Notes: generated from the sequence alone by a model not told the origin. A DNA stretch of 64,000 bases from Austropuccinia psidii (GCA_023105745.1 JALGQZ010000004.1:40438437-40502436); one strand, 5' to 3'; positions 1 through 12,790 are shown, counted from the stretch's first letter. Translations and numbers: made by a program.

Positions 1-836
1 TGTACATGGCATAACTTTGCCATATTTAATGATAACCATATCAAATAAGGTACCATTGTGTAGAACGCATACAGGGATACACACTGAACCAATTTTGAGG
101 TCGATCTCTCCAAACCTGACAAAGGGAGGGCTCTTTTAAGGTCAGAATCCCACAGTTTGGCCAATACAGCCTTACCATCGGATAATATCCCATAAACATG
201 ACTATGAAGTGTCAAACAGACAGAGAAGATTGTTTTTACTTCAATACTGGGGTCCCATACAGGTTCTGTACAGCATCCTACACGTCATACATGTTAGAAT
301 CAGGCTGTGTGGTCCCCAGATGAAAATGTTCACCCTGTATTGTTGAAAACTGCCCAGATGTGATTTCAAAACCACATCTGATCCGAATACAGGCTATAAA
401 GGCCTTTTGTAAACCACAAGCCTGTCCTTGAGAGTGAAAAAATCTTTACTTCCTCTATCTGAAAGTTCTAGCAGCCTTTTTACCCCATTTCAGGATAAAA
501 GGAGGCCTTTTCACTGCCAGAAAAGGAATCCCCATCCTTCTCTTGAATTCCTACGTAGTAAAACTGTCAAAAACAGTTATACTCTTGGAAATAATCAGGT
601 TATACTTCAAATTTAAGTATTGTAGCTCTTACTATAGTAACTCAACTGGTAAGACTGCACCCAGGGCTTTCAGCAGCACTCACCACCACTATTATACAAT
701 AGTAAATCCCTTGTATCATCATTAAAACCCTTATTATTATTAATTAAACTCTTTTAAAACTATTTTCACTGTGTCAAAGTCATAGTTAAAGCTTGTAAAC
801 ACTATTATAAACCTTTATCATAGACTAAGCCTGACA
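1..836 (+). repeat. LTR-C, 3' part (truncated by window edge)
   Basis: This is the right-hand part of an LTR-C ending in CTGACA at 832-836. It matches the copies at 24880-26316 and 55612-57048 throughout, including the 12-bp-arm inverted repeat near 354-380 and the TATA-like stretch ATAAAAGGAGG near 495-506. Other LTR-C copies lie directly next to a primer-binding site (57049) and a polypurine tract (63827), which identifies the family as an LTR. The left end lies outside the window, so solo LTR versus element end cannot be decided. Confidence 0.85.
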
Positions 837-1251
837 AAGAGAAGCATGACAAGATTTGATTGAGTAATTAAAACCATGGATTTGAGGCAAGATTTGGAGT
901 CTACTAGGAGTTCACCTATGGTTAATTCAAAAATTGTATAACCAAAAAACAACAAGCTTTGTGAGGTGCTAAAATGAAAAATACCTCAACAGCTCATCAC
1001 AATATCACATCAAAGAATTGTCAAAAGGTTAATTTTTTTCATTTTTACATAAGAATATTGGGATTTTGAAAAAGGAATAATTTTAGTCTATGCATTTTTT
1101 TGGTTCCAGGAAAGACTGTATTGGTGAATAAACTTTTGATGTAAACATACTGAATATCAGTCTTAAGGATAAAATTGATTATTTCATATGAAAATTGCAA
1201 GGCTTGTCCATAAAAATCTTAATAAGAAGAATACCTCTAGCTAAGATTAGT
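837..1251. other. AT-rich non-coding stretch, nothing recognised
   Basis: I see no gene, RNA or repeat match here. It separates the LTR-C end from a decayed LTR-like stretch. Confidence 0.5.
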
Positions 1252-3351
1252 TTAAGGTTTGTAAGTGAAACTCTTGATGATGTTAATGAAAATGAAGATT
1301 GCTATGACTTTCCTCAGTATAAAATATAATAAACATAATTATTATAACCACAAATCAATATAATTATTAAAATAATTACAAAAAAAAAATGAATTATTAT
1401 TTTATAATATGATGATGCTAATAAAGTTCTTAATGAACATATTAAATTAGAATAATTCTATTAATATTATAGTCACTGACAGTTATGATGATAAGAAAAA
1501 TAAAAGCTCCTAATAAGACAATTGTATGTGAAAAATAATAATATTTAACAAATTATAGATAATCACATTATTATTTATAAAAGACATCATCACACACACT
1601 GTGCAAAGATACTTCTAATATAGAGAAATTATATATAAAGACACTAATTCTAGATGAAAAGATAGAGATCTTCCAAGAAAAAGTTACTTATAATCTTTGT
1701 TTTAATATAATAGGTCATAAACAACAGTCATAGTATTGAATAATGTTTATGAGTTAAAAAAAGCCAAAGGAATAAAGAAATTTTATATAATAAAATATGA
1801 TTCAAGAGCTTTTATAAGAAGTTTTAAGACAAAAATTTCATATAATAAAATCAATTATTGGTGATTCAAAAAATATAATCCAAATCCTATGATATCAATT
1901 CTTTCTCTAAATTTCATCAAGAATGAAATAAATGAAGAATTAATTCAAAATATAAGATTTTATATTCAACATAATATTACTTGTTTTCAAAATTTCTGAT
2001 TGATTGATTGTGATGATGATGGACTAAAATAGTAATGAAAAGGCTTTTTGATGCCTTCAAAGGAGGTCTCATTATCAAACATGGATATAGAAAAAATGAT
2101 CAGATAAAAACTGAAATCCCATACTTAACAATAAGGCTCTTACCATAAGCTAACTTGTTTTCAATCTTATTTAAATTTACCACTGTTATTTCTAACTCCA
2201 AGCAGCTTTAATCCTCATTTATGAATGTTAATTGTACTTTTATTGTTTGCAAATTAAAATTTCAATAGAACCTCTTTATAAAGAGAGTACTAAAACAAAG
2301 TTTGAGGAAAAACTTTGTGCAAAATTATATACTTAATTGATTCTTAAAAAAATCTTAATTTCATTTAAGAATAATCAAAAGAGGTATTTTTCAGGCTAAA
2401 CACCAACAAATCTTACCTATAAAAGATACTGGAAATATAACTCCTACACAGATAACATAAATTTGTAAGACATGTGCAGTTTTATAAGAAAATCTATGAA
2501 GCTTGGAAGCTATTGCTCTTTTTCCCTGTAAAAATAGAAATTGACACTAAACCTTGACCTCTGATAAGGCTTTGAAGGTTTTAAATTTGATTAACAGCTT
2601 CTTCAACAATATTTAAGCTTGTTTAAGCTTTGACCGTTATTAAAATCTTGATTAAAAGCCTTCATATGGGGATTTCAACTTTAGCACCTTGTAATTTGTG
2701 TCCAAATTGAGGGTAAACCTCTTTAGAGTTTGAAATTAAATTGAACTCTAATTTTAAAGTTCAAATAAAATTAAAAATTATTAAATACAGGAGGGAAACC
2801 TCATTTCTGCTCTTAAAGATCACAAAATCTGGGTAGCCTGGCACCTTTTGCCATTTTCCCCTTTGTCTCACCTTTTGCATGGATTTTTACCATTAATTTG
2901 ATAAAAGCCATCCCATGGATTTAAACAAATCGAAACTGAGCCCACACCTGATTTACAGCCTTTATGGGGAATCCTTAGCCAATCAAGTAAATAAACACCA
3001 TACAATAATTTTAATATATTATTTGTAAGCTCACATAAAACTCATTCAACTGGAAATGAGAGTTAAAATTAAAAATTTGCAGATTACAACAGTTTTTTTA
3101 CAATTTTTAAGTTTACTTTGAGAATATTAATTCTTCCAAATAAAATACAAAACAACTCCTTTTGGGCTCAAAGCCCTATGGTTCTACCACAGCTTATCTT
3201 TGGTGTAGAATCAAAATATGACATAATAATTATAGCTTTGTATCTCCAAAATAAATTTATAGTCATTTCTCATTATTTTTAACCAAAAAGAATATATCAA
3301 ATACTATTTGTGGCCTTATGAGTATTTCATTCATACCCCCTAGGCTCATAA
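1252..3351 (-). repeat. decayed LTR-B/LTR-E-like sequence
   Basis: Very AT-rich and without coding potential. Weak resemblances place it near the LTR-B/E group: AAGGTTTGTAAGTGAAAC near 1254 recalls the TGTAAGG end, GGGGAATCC near 2968 recalls an internal LTR-B/E motif, and the segment 3308-3351 ending in TAGGCTCATA recalls the GGCTCACA end. Read this way it would be one old LTR of about 2.1 kb in the same orientation as D. The match is patchy and by eye, so it could be unrelated AT-rich DNA. Confidence 0.3.
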
Positions 3352-3590
3352 TTACTATCACTGTGCTTGAATCAAAAGATAATATAATAAAATCTTACTA
3401 CCAAAAAAACACCATTTATATCAATAATAAATAGCTTGAATATTACTTGAAAATCAATAGTAATAAAAACTTGAATAATACAAAGTATAATAACTATATG
3501 GGAAAATAGTATAATTATGCTTTTATTATTAAGCTTCACTGAAAAATATAATGATAATAATATAAATACTCTAAGAGGAAAAACTATATT
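3352..3590. other. AT-rich flank of element D
   Basis: Short AT-rich DNA between the decayed LTR-like stretch and the 3' LTR of D. No feature is recognised. Confidence 0.4.
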
Positions 3591-5313
3591 TGCAAGGTTT
3601 GAGTATGAATAAATAAGCTAATATTCCCAATATTATACATATTGTACTCTGAATCTCCTTATGATAACAATAAATAGGATAAATAATGACTATAATAATG
3701 GCCTAAACATATTTATTTTGCTCAAATAAATGAAATAATATAATAGAAATAAACATATTAATATTCAATAATTGATATATTGATGGAAATTTATCATTGT
3801 TACAAAAAATTATTGAATGCATAAAAAATTTTTATTTAATAATTAAAACAATTTATAACAATAATACTACCAATATTCAAGTTATTATTCATATAAATAA
3901 TATTGATATTAGATATAAGAAGTATAAATAATGATAATAAAGAGAAAATTATTATAAAAGGAGAAAATAGACTACTTTTAACACTTAATATAGTAATTTT
4001 TAATAATCTTATTCCAAATAATATAAATACAACTGATTTAAATTTTATTTACAATCAAAAACAAACAAAGTTACAAATATTCTTTATTGTATGTGGAATT
4101 GAAAATTTTAGAGAGAAATTTAACAAAAACATAAGTATTGATTTAATAGCATCAAAATTGAGGCTAATAAGAAAGGTTAACTTGAGTATTTGATAATATA
4201 ATAAAATTATATAAAAATAATAAAGCTATTACCTTTGAATTTAATCTTTTTAATGTTTTTGAAGCATCTGAGTGGGAAATAGAGGGAAAAAGAGCTCCAT
4301 ATATAGTAAAGCCCTCTCTTCTAGAGTCCAGAATGCTTCTATTGGACGTTCACTGATGGTACCCACTGGAATTAATCATTATCTTAAGGTTTAGTGATGA
4401 TTACATCATAATTAAACCATCTTATCTTATTTTTACACAATTATTTAGAGTTATGACTATAACTCTAGGTTTTCTGACATCATAGGCTTGGAAGAAGTCT
4501 AAACTTCCTGGATCTTAATATGGGTATCCATAATACACTAGTATTCACCAATTTTATCATTCATATTACTATTCAACATAAAATAAGATTGCAGTGAATG
4601 ATTAGTAATATATTTTATCTTGGCATTTCCTTACTAAGCTTTCAATTAAATTTAATTAAATCATCAAAACTATATTTTGATGATTTTTCTTGTAAGTCAT
4701 CTTTTTGGTTGAAATTTGCAATTTTAAACTTCAAGCCATGATTTCATGGGGTTATAACATGAATGTAATGATATAAAATACATAATTATTCCCTTATGAG
4801 CTAGTGGAATCTGAATATATACTGTTTTTGAGTTTTAAACATTTTCAAAACAAAGTGGTCAACAGCTATAGCTATTTTGCTCAATAGTCCCTTTTAAGCT
4901 ATAAACTTGTTTATAGCTTGTCAAAGGAAGATTATATTTGTATTTTGAAGTAATTATGTTGTAACTTTATTTTTGTTTCAACTCTATATCAATCATATTT
5001 TGAAGGATATGAGCTGAGAACAATGAATATATGTGCTGATCAGAAAGGTGCATGTATTCAGGTTATTTCAGAAAGTATTCACTTTTCAGATAGGACATAA
5101 AACTTTTATATGTGTTTTTTTTCATGGAGAATCCAATGGTGTAACTTATTTCACATTTTCATTCATTTTTTCTGAGATAATCAAGGTCTTATACTTTTTT
5201 ATGGTATTTTTATCAATTTTAAGGTAATAATTTTAATTCTTCTTATTAGGAGCAATATTGTAAAGTTCTTTTGCAACCTTTTTGGAAATTTGGTCATTTC
5301 TGAAAGGCTCAAA
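3591..5313 (-). repeat. 3' LTR-B of element D
   Basis: On the plus strand it starts TGCAAGGTTTGAG (compare TGTAAGGTTTGAC at 24530) and ends AAAGGCTCAAA (compare AAAGGCTCACA in intact LTR-B). It matches 33062-35090 and 26544-28424 read in reverse. It contains the LTR-B hairpin AGAGTTAT-GACT-ATAACTCT at 4447-4466 and a degraded copy of the TATA region near 4300. At 1723 bp it is shorter than the 2029-bp intact solo copy. It borders the end of D pol, as a 3' LTR should. Confidence 0.75.
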
Positions 5314-5454
5314 TTTCCAACAACCAAGAAAATATCGTACCACAATCTCATATAATTAATGAGGGTATCATCCACTGTCTTACCTCTTCATTAGACTTTG
5401 TCAGTCTTGAAGCTCAATAATTCTTAACTTTTCTATTCTTGAGGTCTTCTTTCA
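5314..5454 (-). other. 3' UTR of D with degraded polypurine tract
   Basis: Joins the end of D pol to its 3' LTR. On the minus strand the last bases before the LTR read TTGGTTGTTGGAAA, where E1 has AGGGGGAGGGAA. The purine tract looks eroded by G-to-T changes. Confidence 0.5.
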
Positions 5455-6490
5455 TGTATAAACCTCCTCAATAGCTTATCAGTATTAGTCATATCTTTCT
5501 CAGGTAGCCACTAATCTTCTTTAATTGTGGTTCTCTACCCTACAAGGTATTCCCTTTCTCTTTTGTTTCTTGTCATCCTTTCTTTAAGGACTTTCATTAT
5601 TTTCTTTTCTTCTCCTGCCTCTAGAGGGGGAATTTCAAGTGGTGGCTTATTTATTAGGATAAATAACTCCTTATCACTTGAGCTGTAGGGTTTTATCAAT
5701 CTTCAAGGGAAAGCTGGGTGTTTTTTCATCAGCTCACCTGTGCATTCTAGCTGCACATCATTAGGGCCAGGTAGTGCTCTTATTTTGAAGTGACCTGAAA
5801 GAGCAATCTTTTAATTTATTTTGGCATTTAATGTCATTAAATTTTAGAGTTTCTACTAAGAACAAGTCTCCTACTTTAACATCAGGTGGCTTATGACTTT
5901 TGTCCCATCTTTCTGTTCCATATTTGAAATAATCTTCAATACATATGTTGGCATGGTGTCTTGTTTTGTCAAGCATAATTTTGAAAATGCTTCCTATTGG
6001 ATCCATATCCACTAGGTCCTTTTTGAGAGTATCATAGGGAAGTTGTGGATTTCAACCTTTTTCTAACCTTGCTGGAATTTTTCCAGTTGCAGAATGAATT
6101 TACTTATCATATTCCAGTTCAAGAGCTGGTATTAAGGTGCACCAATAATAGGTTAAACCATCCAAGTATTTGAATTCTAAGCCATAAGCACACAATCGTT
6201 TGATCATTTCTTCTAAGATTTGTATCATTCTTTCTGATAAATCATCAGCTTGAGGGTTGTAAGCTGTTAATAATGATACTTTTGTTCCAAACAAGTTATG
6301 GATATTTCTCAATAATGCTGAATTGAATTCAAGATCTCTATCACTTACTATATTTTGGAATAAGCCTATATTGCTAATGACTCTATTTGATATAATTATG
6401 GCTGTTTTAATAGCTTTGTCATCTTTATGAAATTGTAAGAAAATGGGGGTTTTTCTTTACCTGTCAGCTAATACTAGGAATGCATTGCAA
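5455..6490 (-). pseudogene. D pol: integrase core, C-terminus and chromodomain-like end (broken)
   Basis: Fragments correspond in order to the last third of the E1 polyprotein. The piece at 6100-6312 carries the QADDLSERMIQILEEM stretch that contains the integrase glutamate. The piece at 5761-6012 matches the segment with KWDKSHxxPDxKVGDL. Near 5490-5530 the minus strand still encodes a DEW-LPEKDM stretch equal to the chromodomain-like end of E1. Stops and frame changes separate the pieces. The integrase would have inserted cDNA into nuclear DNA; it is dead here. Confidence 0.75.
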
Positions 6491-7330
6491 CTTCTGTTTC
6501 CTCCTGGACGTAAGGCTGTTAGGCAATTGATGTGAGCTATTTCCCATGGATATATTGGTTCTTGGACTTGGATCATAATTTAAAACTTCTTTCCTGTGGC
6601 TCTGTCTTATTTTTGACATCTGTCACAGGTTTGGACATACCCTGAAACATCGTTTCTCCAGTTTGGCCACTAAGAGCAGGTTTTTACTCTCTCTAGTATC
6701 CTATCTTCTGAGAGATGTATGGATAAAACACTATCATGGCATTAATGTAGTATAATGTTTATCAGAGTTCTATCTTTAAATATCATAAAACATGTGTGTT
6801 TAGTCCCATGCAAAAGAATTCCATCAAGGAAGTGGAATGTTCCTTCATAATATGCCTTTTCCCATACTTCAGTTAGTTTGGAAGATAATGGTGGACCTTT
6901 GCAATCTTTTAATAAGAGTTGGCATAAGATATGCAAATTTTTGTCCATGTTGTAGTTTTGTTTAACTGGATTAAAGAATTCTGTGCCAATATCTGGAATA
7001 CATACGCCTTCTATATGATGTTCTTCCTGTGGTACCCATGCTAGGTTTTCAGGTGTATGTGCTAAAGCCCATATTCCAAGACCATCAGAATTTTTATGAA
7101 TATTTCCAGATCTATGGACTATAGTCATATTTACTCTATATTCTTGGATCAAAATCTGCCATCTCAGCATATGTCTAGTTGGTTTCTCCATGTTTAATAA
7201 AGATTTTACAGCATTACAGTCTGTGATTACATCAAACACTGTTCCATCCAAATAATAGCTTAATTGTTCTGAATCCCACACTAGGACAGGAAATCCCATT
7301 TGTCTTGCTCAATATCTTACTTATGTTGGC
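6491..7330 (-). pseudogene. D pol: RNase H and integrase zinc region (broken)
   Basis: The open stretch 6742-7299 (185 codons) matches E1 from the RNase H ([17 protein letters not shown], then [14 protein letters not shown]) through the linker to the start of integrase ([16 protein letters not shown]). The first histidine region of integrase follows but is interrupted, and 6491-6741 retains only scattered matches. RNase H would remove the RNA strand after reverse transcription. No complete domain remains. Confidence 0.75.
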
Positions 7331-8099
7331 TTATTTTTTCCTTAAATGAAACAAATTGGTCCTTCATAGGTTTATAATTGATTATTTGTGTCTGGTGTAG
7401 TGCAGAACATAGTCCTTCTCTGCAAGCATCAATATACAGTTTGAAAGGTAGTTTCTAGTCTGGCCTTAGGAGAAATGGGGCATTTGTAAGGGCTTTTTTC
7501 AGTTTCTCATATTCCCTAAACCTTTCCTCAGTCATTTATAGACTTTCCGTTGGTCACAAAGTTTATACAAGGGTTTGGATATTCTTGCAAAAAATTTCAT
7601 ATTCTGTATGTAATAACTGGAAAATCCTAGAAATGATTGCATTTCTTGCTTGGTTTGGGGAATTGGTTTTAGTAATACTGCTGTACTACGTTTGTATCTA
7701 TGCCCAAAGTTGGTCCAGATACAAAATGTCCCAGTGCTTTGAGTTAACAATATGCAAAATTACATTTTTTCAATGAAATATTAATATTTACTTGCACTAC
7801 TTTTGTGGTACTCTTTCTAGTCTTTTTATATGCTTTCCTCAGGTTTCTGAGAAAACTAAGATATCATCAATGTAGATAATTAACCATCCTTCTGAAACTT
7901 CTTCAGCGAATATGGTATACATCATTCTTTGATAATGGGAAGGTGCCCTTCTAATAACAAATGAGATCCTCAAATATTAATATATGCCACAATGGAATAT
8001 AATCCTTAGTAGTTTGCTGGAATTTTATGTTAAGACATTGTGGCAAGAACCCTTTAGAGCAACCATGGCTTTAATGAGCTTAGCTTTCAAAAATGTTGT
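7331..8099 (-). pseudogene. D pol: reverse transcriptase, second half (broken)
   Basis: The minus strand encodes ALKGF near 8050, RMMYTIFAEEVSEGWL, then the RT catalytic YIDD at 7874-7863, still intact. The thumb/connection follows at 7532-7750 ([17 protein letters not shown]). Several stops interrupt the frame. Its first half lies at 19183-19300: the protein order resumes here almost where it stops there, so the 11-kb block 8100-19182 was inserted in this gene. Confidence 0.8.
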
Positions 8100-8956
8100 T
8101 GTCACAGGGGATCTTGGTGAAAGAAAGAGTGGCCGAGCACTCAGGAATCAAGAGCTCACTTTGAGGGCTACAAAATAATAAAGAAATAAACAAATAGTGC
8201 ATTTATTTGAGAAAAAAAAAAGCAATACAAGATATGCCAAAACAAGAGGAAAGCTGCAGGCCAAAGATAGTAAGTGAAAGCCAAAGGTAAAAGAGCCAGC
8301 CAAATGAATCCTCAATTAACTGTTTCAACCTGCCAGAAACAATAATGGAATTGGTAAAGGATATGCCCACCAATATCCACTGACAGGAAATGAAAAAGGT
8401 GCAAATGACTGACTTGAAATTATCAGTATTTACTTTAATAATTAAAAAGAAGATAAGGATAAAAATAAACCCAATATATTTATGACCTGGGGAAAAGGTT
8501 CACAGGGAAGAAAAGGTGGCCAGTATATGTGAAACGTTGAGAGACTGACCCTGGAGGGTTGATCGCCCAACTGTATTGACTGTTTTGGGTCAATACAGAA
8601 CTGCCCATCTTGAGAATTGAACTGTGTGGATGAATTCCCACACTGGAATATAAATTGGCCCAAAAGGGCCAAGGCCATACAGGTTGCTTGTATTACACCT
8701 GTATGGACCAATTGAGTTGTCCAAGGAGTACTGGAGTGCTTGATTCCTTGACAAATGATTGCATGATTGATACCCTGTTGAAAAATCCTGAAATGAAACA
8801 ACTACTGAAATATTGAAGGGCCAGGTGGTTAGGGTCCTCAAATGGTCTTCTGGTAGCCGCCATGGATTGCAAGACTGAATGGCTGAAAGGTCTTCTCTCA
8901 AAATGGGTGATGGATTTGGGGACTGGAGTTGAAATGACATAATTGGGTCCTAAAAA
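8100..8956 (-). repeat. LTR-A (minus), 3' portion
   Basis: On the minus strand this ends GATCCCCTGTGACA at 8100, the LTR-A terminus, and matches 18100-18956 of the A1 3' LTR along its length, for example GGCGGCTACC.GAAGACC near 8858. It is interrupted at 8956/8957 by a solo LTR-C and resumes at 10394. It forms the left edge of the block inserted in the RT of D. Confidence 0.8.
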
Positions 8957-10393
8957 TGTCAGATAGAGTCTATGTTGAAGTAGTAATTACGCTATTTACA
9001 GCTAGAACTTTGACTGTGACACGTAAAAAATGATTTAAAATAAGGGTGTTTGAGTAAAAGAATGATTTATAATATAATTAAAGGGTTCTACTATTAAAAA
9101 ATAGTGGTGGTGAGCACTATTGAGAACCCTGGGTGCAGTCTTACCAGCTGGATTACTATAATAAGAGCTACAATAATTAAAATTATGATTATACCTGATT
9201 TATTACCCAAGAGTAAAACTGTTTTGGACAGGTAACTACATAGGGTATTCAAGAGCGGGATGAGGAAACAATTATGGCTGTGAAAAGCCTCCTTTTTATC
9301 CTGAAATGGGGTGGAAAGGGTGCTAGACCTTTCCACACAGAGGAAGTGAAAATTTTTCACTCTCTAGGACTGGCTTGTGGTTTGCGAACAGCCTGTATAG
9401 CCTGTATTGGGCTCAGATGTGGTTTTGAAACCACATATGGGCAGTTTTCACCCATACAGGGTGAAAATGTTCAGCTGGGGACCTCACAGCCTGATTCTGA
9501 CGTGTATGACGCGTAGAATGCTGTACAGAAGCTGTATGGGACCCCAGTATTGACTGACATATGAGGTATTGAAGTAAAAACAAGCTCCTTTGTCTATTTG
9601 ACACCTCATATTCATGATTATGGGATATTATCCCATGGTAAGGCTGTATATGACAGCAGGTGGGAATCTGACCTTAAAACAGCCATAGATTTGTCAATTC
9701 TTGAGATATCAACCTCAAAGTTGGTTCAATGTGTAGCCCTGTATGTGCTTTACACAATGGTACCTCATTTGATATGGGTATCATTAAATATGGCAAAGTT
9801 ATCCCATGTACAAGAATTTTGTATATTTGCGTGGTATAGGCAAAAAGCTGTATTGAGCTTATTTGCCCCATAACTTCTGTTAGAGTTGATATATGGGAAA
9901 ATGGATGAAACCATAAGATAGCCCTGATTGTTCTCTTTCCAAAAAGACTCCACCTTAAGTATCTCACACTCAAACTGTAGAAGTTAGATGAGAGGTGAAT
10001 GTTTTGTACACCCTTATTTGGCCTGAAAATGACCATAGCTCCAGTAATATTGGTTCTAGCTCAGTTTGGCTGGTACCATTAGATAGCCCTGGCTTAGAGC
10101 TTCATTTTGAATACCCATTTGATGGGATTAAGCCTCTCCTTCTGGATTTTAGATGAGAGGTGAAAATTAAGGTTTATGCTCAGTAATAACTTTGAGCAGG
10201 AATAACTTTGTTATTCCTTGTCCTATGGTGATGGGACTTATATTTTCAGAAAGAGGTGAGTTTCCTCTTTCTTTTGATACCTTTTGAGCTGATTTGGCTC
10301 AGCTCCATGTTCTGGTGGTATCTTAGCTATACCATTGGTTTATGGTATTTTGGCTATCATGCTTGTGCTCTGGTTTTGAGTCACAGGCTGACA
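8957..10393 (-). repeat. solo LTR-C inserted in LTR-A
   Basis: Starts TGTCAGATAGAGTC and ends GTCACAGGCTGACA, 1437 bp, the same length as the copies at 24880 and 55612. LTR-A sequence lies on both sides and is continuous across the gap. The flanks read AAAAA before and AAAAC after, consistent with a slightly decayed 5-bp target duplication. There is no internal domain, so this is a solo LTR, normally produced by recombination between the two LTRs of an element. Confidence 0.88.
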
Positions 10394-10649
10394 AAAACAT
10401 ATAAATATTGGATTGTTGAGGGAAAATGGTTCATAATGGTATATTAAACCATATATGCAACATTCCTGGATCCTTAGGTATGGGGTCTATGAATGAGGGA
10501 AAAGTCTTCCCCTGAATTGAGGAGGAGCCTTGTTGGACCTGAGCTGGTGGCCCCTGGTAGTTGCCAGAGGCTATGGGTTGAAAATGGGGTCCATGGTTTA
10601 TTGTGGACAACCTGTTTTTCTTAGCCAATTTGGCCCAAGATGGGCTCAG
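10394..10649 (-). repeat. LTR-A (minus), middle portion
   Basis: Continues the LTR-A interrupted at 8956. Its minus strand (GCATATATGG, then GGCCACCAGCTCA and GGGCCAAATTGGC) matches the A1 3' LTR at about 17790-18060. It stops at about LTR position 510, where an LTR-B remnant begins. About 280 bp of LTR-A are missing between here and the fragment at 18957-19182. Confidence 0.7.
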
Positions 10650-10773
10650 GTAGGAATAATTTTTTGTTATTATAATTATTTTTATCTTATTTATTCTGAT
10701 TTATAAGGACATTCAGAGTACGATAAGTGAAATATCAGTAATTTTTACTTATTATTTCATAGTAAAGCCTTAT
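10650..10773 (+). repeat. LTR-B 3'-end remnant next to A1 leader
   Basis: The segment with AAGGACATTCAGAGTAC and CTTATTATTTCATAGTAAAGCC matches the last 100 bp of LTR-B at 34990-35090. It ends at 10770 in CCTTATA where intact LTR-B has CCTTACA. It is followed by GACA, which may be the last four bases of the missing A1 5' LTR. It occupies the place where that LTR should be. Confidence 0.65.
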
Positions 10774-11496
10774 AGACATTATATTAATTAACTCATAATT
10801 TCTTTTTATTATTTTCATTATTTTCATTCTCTCTTTATAATTTCATTCATTCATTTCATTAAAATTATGATTCTTTAATGCTTATAAATTTTATGATTTA
10901 TTGTCACTTCTCAATTTTCTCTCATTCATTCTTCATTCTTGAAAATTGAAATCTGACCCATTTTATTTTTTTTCTATTTTAAATCTTGATTTTGATCATA
11001 AATTATTTTCAAATCTTAATCCAAATGTTATCTTTAATTTTGATTGTTTTCCAAATTGGTCATCAAAGTTATTTACACACCTGTGTCACCACAGGATTCA
11101 ATTTGATTTATTCTTCAAGCATTTGATTTAAGGAAGAATTCACTTGATTTTTATTTGATTTACTCATTTGAAATAAAATTGACATTGACTTCAAGACAAT
11201 TTGATTGACCTGAAGATTATTGATTCTGCCAATTTTTCACATCAAGAATATTGACATAAATTGATTTCGCCTCAAGATTTTATTGATTGATTTATTTCTG
11301 CAAGATTTTGATTTGATTCTATTGACTTATTAATATTGACTTTGAGAATTCATTTGAAAATTGATTGATTGATGTACCTGAAGATTTTTATTTGATCCAT
11401 TGATTCTCCTCAAGATTTGATTTTTATTTTGACCTCAAGCTTGTCATTTTAAATTTTTTGATTTTATTAATTTCATTCCATTTTAATCCTGAAATC
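10774..11496 (+). other. A1 leader with TTGATT/CAAGATTT repeats
   Basis: Begins TTATATTAATTAACTCAT, matching the sequence after the A2 5' LTR (minus strand from 40341). 11130-11450 is built of short irregular repeats of TTGATT and CAAGATTTT, as in the A2 leader. No TGG-type primer-binding site complementary to a tRNA end is visible after the LTR position. Confidence 0.6.
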
Positions 11497-12790
11497 ATTC
11501 CTGTTCAACACTCACCTCCTGCAATACAGACAAGATCTCAGGCCAGAGCTCAAGCTGTTCTCACTCCAACTCCAAGAGTTCCTCTTGACAGCAACCCAGC
11601 AGTTCCTCAACTGAGGGCCCAATTAGACATAGGACCCCATTTGAAAGGAGAAGCACCATCCAGGAAGGAAGGAAGACGGCCATAAAGATAAAGTACTTTT
11701 TCAGGAGTAGTTGGCCAATTTCCAGAACTTTCAGGGACCACTTTCAATGTTCCTGGTGAAGATGGTGAAGAGGAGGAGGAGAATTCTATGGAAGAGGAAG
11801 GGTCTGATGGTACTGAAGGTGTCCCTGCTCCTGTGAGGCCACACCAAGGTATTGGCGGACCAACTCTAGCACAGTCTGATTAGCCTGTCTCTCATCAGTT
11901 TGAACCATCCTTGTTGGCAATTATGCAGCAGATCAATCAAATTATGGCCAATCTTCAAGAAGCTTCATCTTCTGAATCATCAAGAGCACCAGCCTTCAAG
12001 ACTCCATCTATGAAGGCACAAGAATGCTTCAATGGGACTCAGCCCTTCAAAGTTAGAAGATTTATTCAGTCTTGTCAAATAATCTTTCATAATGATCTGG
12101 CAAACTTCTCTAAAGAAAGAAGGAAGGTCCTTTATGCCACTTCATTTCTCATTGACAGGGCTAAAAAATGCATTTAACCTTATCTTTCCAATTTCACCAA
12201 TCAAGACCAAAGCTATCTTCTCAATTATTGGAAATTATTTGAATCTCAAATCTTTACTTTGTTTGGGGCCCAAATGAAATTAGAAAAGCTGTAGTAGAGT
12301 TGGATACCTTCAGAATGGAAGAAGGTGGAAATTTTTCTTTATACATCACTGACTTCAGTATTTTTGTCAAGAATTGGACATGGGGGTGAAAGGGCTCTCA
12401 TCCACCATTCCAGGAAGGGATTTCCTACCACGATTTTGGATCAGTTGGCCTGCTATCATTCAAGACTTAATGGATGTTACCCTGGAGCTTGATACCAGGT
12501 ACCATGAGAGGCAAAAAGAGAAGAGTCATCATCAAGAGAAGAAGCCTGAAGCCTCAAAGTCAAATTCTTCTCATCCTCAAAATCCTTCAAGCTCAAGTCA
12601 AAAGAAGAATAATTTTCAGAAGAGGGAAAAGCCTCGTTCTTCTTTGTTGAATAAAGATTTCAAGTTGATGAATTCTGAAAAAGAAAGAACAATCAAGGAG
12701 GAATTATGTTCCTATTTTGGTGGGAAGCATAGTCTTGAATCCTGTTTCAAAAGGCCTCAAAAAAAATGTCACCCAACCAGCAGGCAAATT
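11497..12790 (+). pseudogene. A1 gag (broken)
   Basis: Corresponds to the A2 gag at 39597-38236. The position of the start codon reads ATT (11497-11499) before CCTGTTCAACAC. The first stop is at 11683-11685. The segment 11911-12177 keeps the RAPAFKTPSMKA and HNDLANF parts of the capsid-like region. The zinc knuckle after 12700 reads CSYFGGKHSLESC, so the second cysteine of the C-x2-C-x4-H-x4-C box is Phe. Gag would form the particle shell and bind RNA. Confidence 0.8.

Noticed and set aside
3903..4193. Open frame of 96 codons inside the D 3' LTR, antisense to D
   Set aside because: Corresponding positions in the other LTR-B copies contain stops or frame changes, and the composition simply follows the AT-rich DNA. 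Similar translations among copies reflect DNA-level relatedness of the LTR.
8957..10393. LTR-C repeats as non-autonomous DNA transposons with short inverted ends (TGTCAG...CTGACA)
   Set aside because: A copy of the same repeat follows a polypurine tract at 63827-63838 and another precedes a primer-binding site at 57049, and target duplications are 5 bp. These are LTRs.
11130..11450. TTGATT/CAAGATTT repeats in the A1 leader as a CRISPR-like or satellite array
   Set aside because: Units are irregular with no constant spacer length, and the same pattern occurs in the A2 leader, so it is part of the element.
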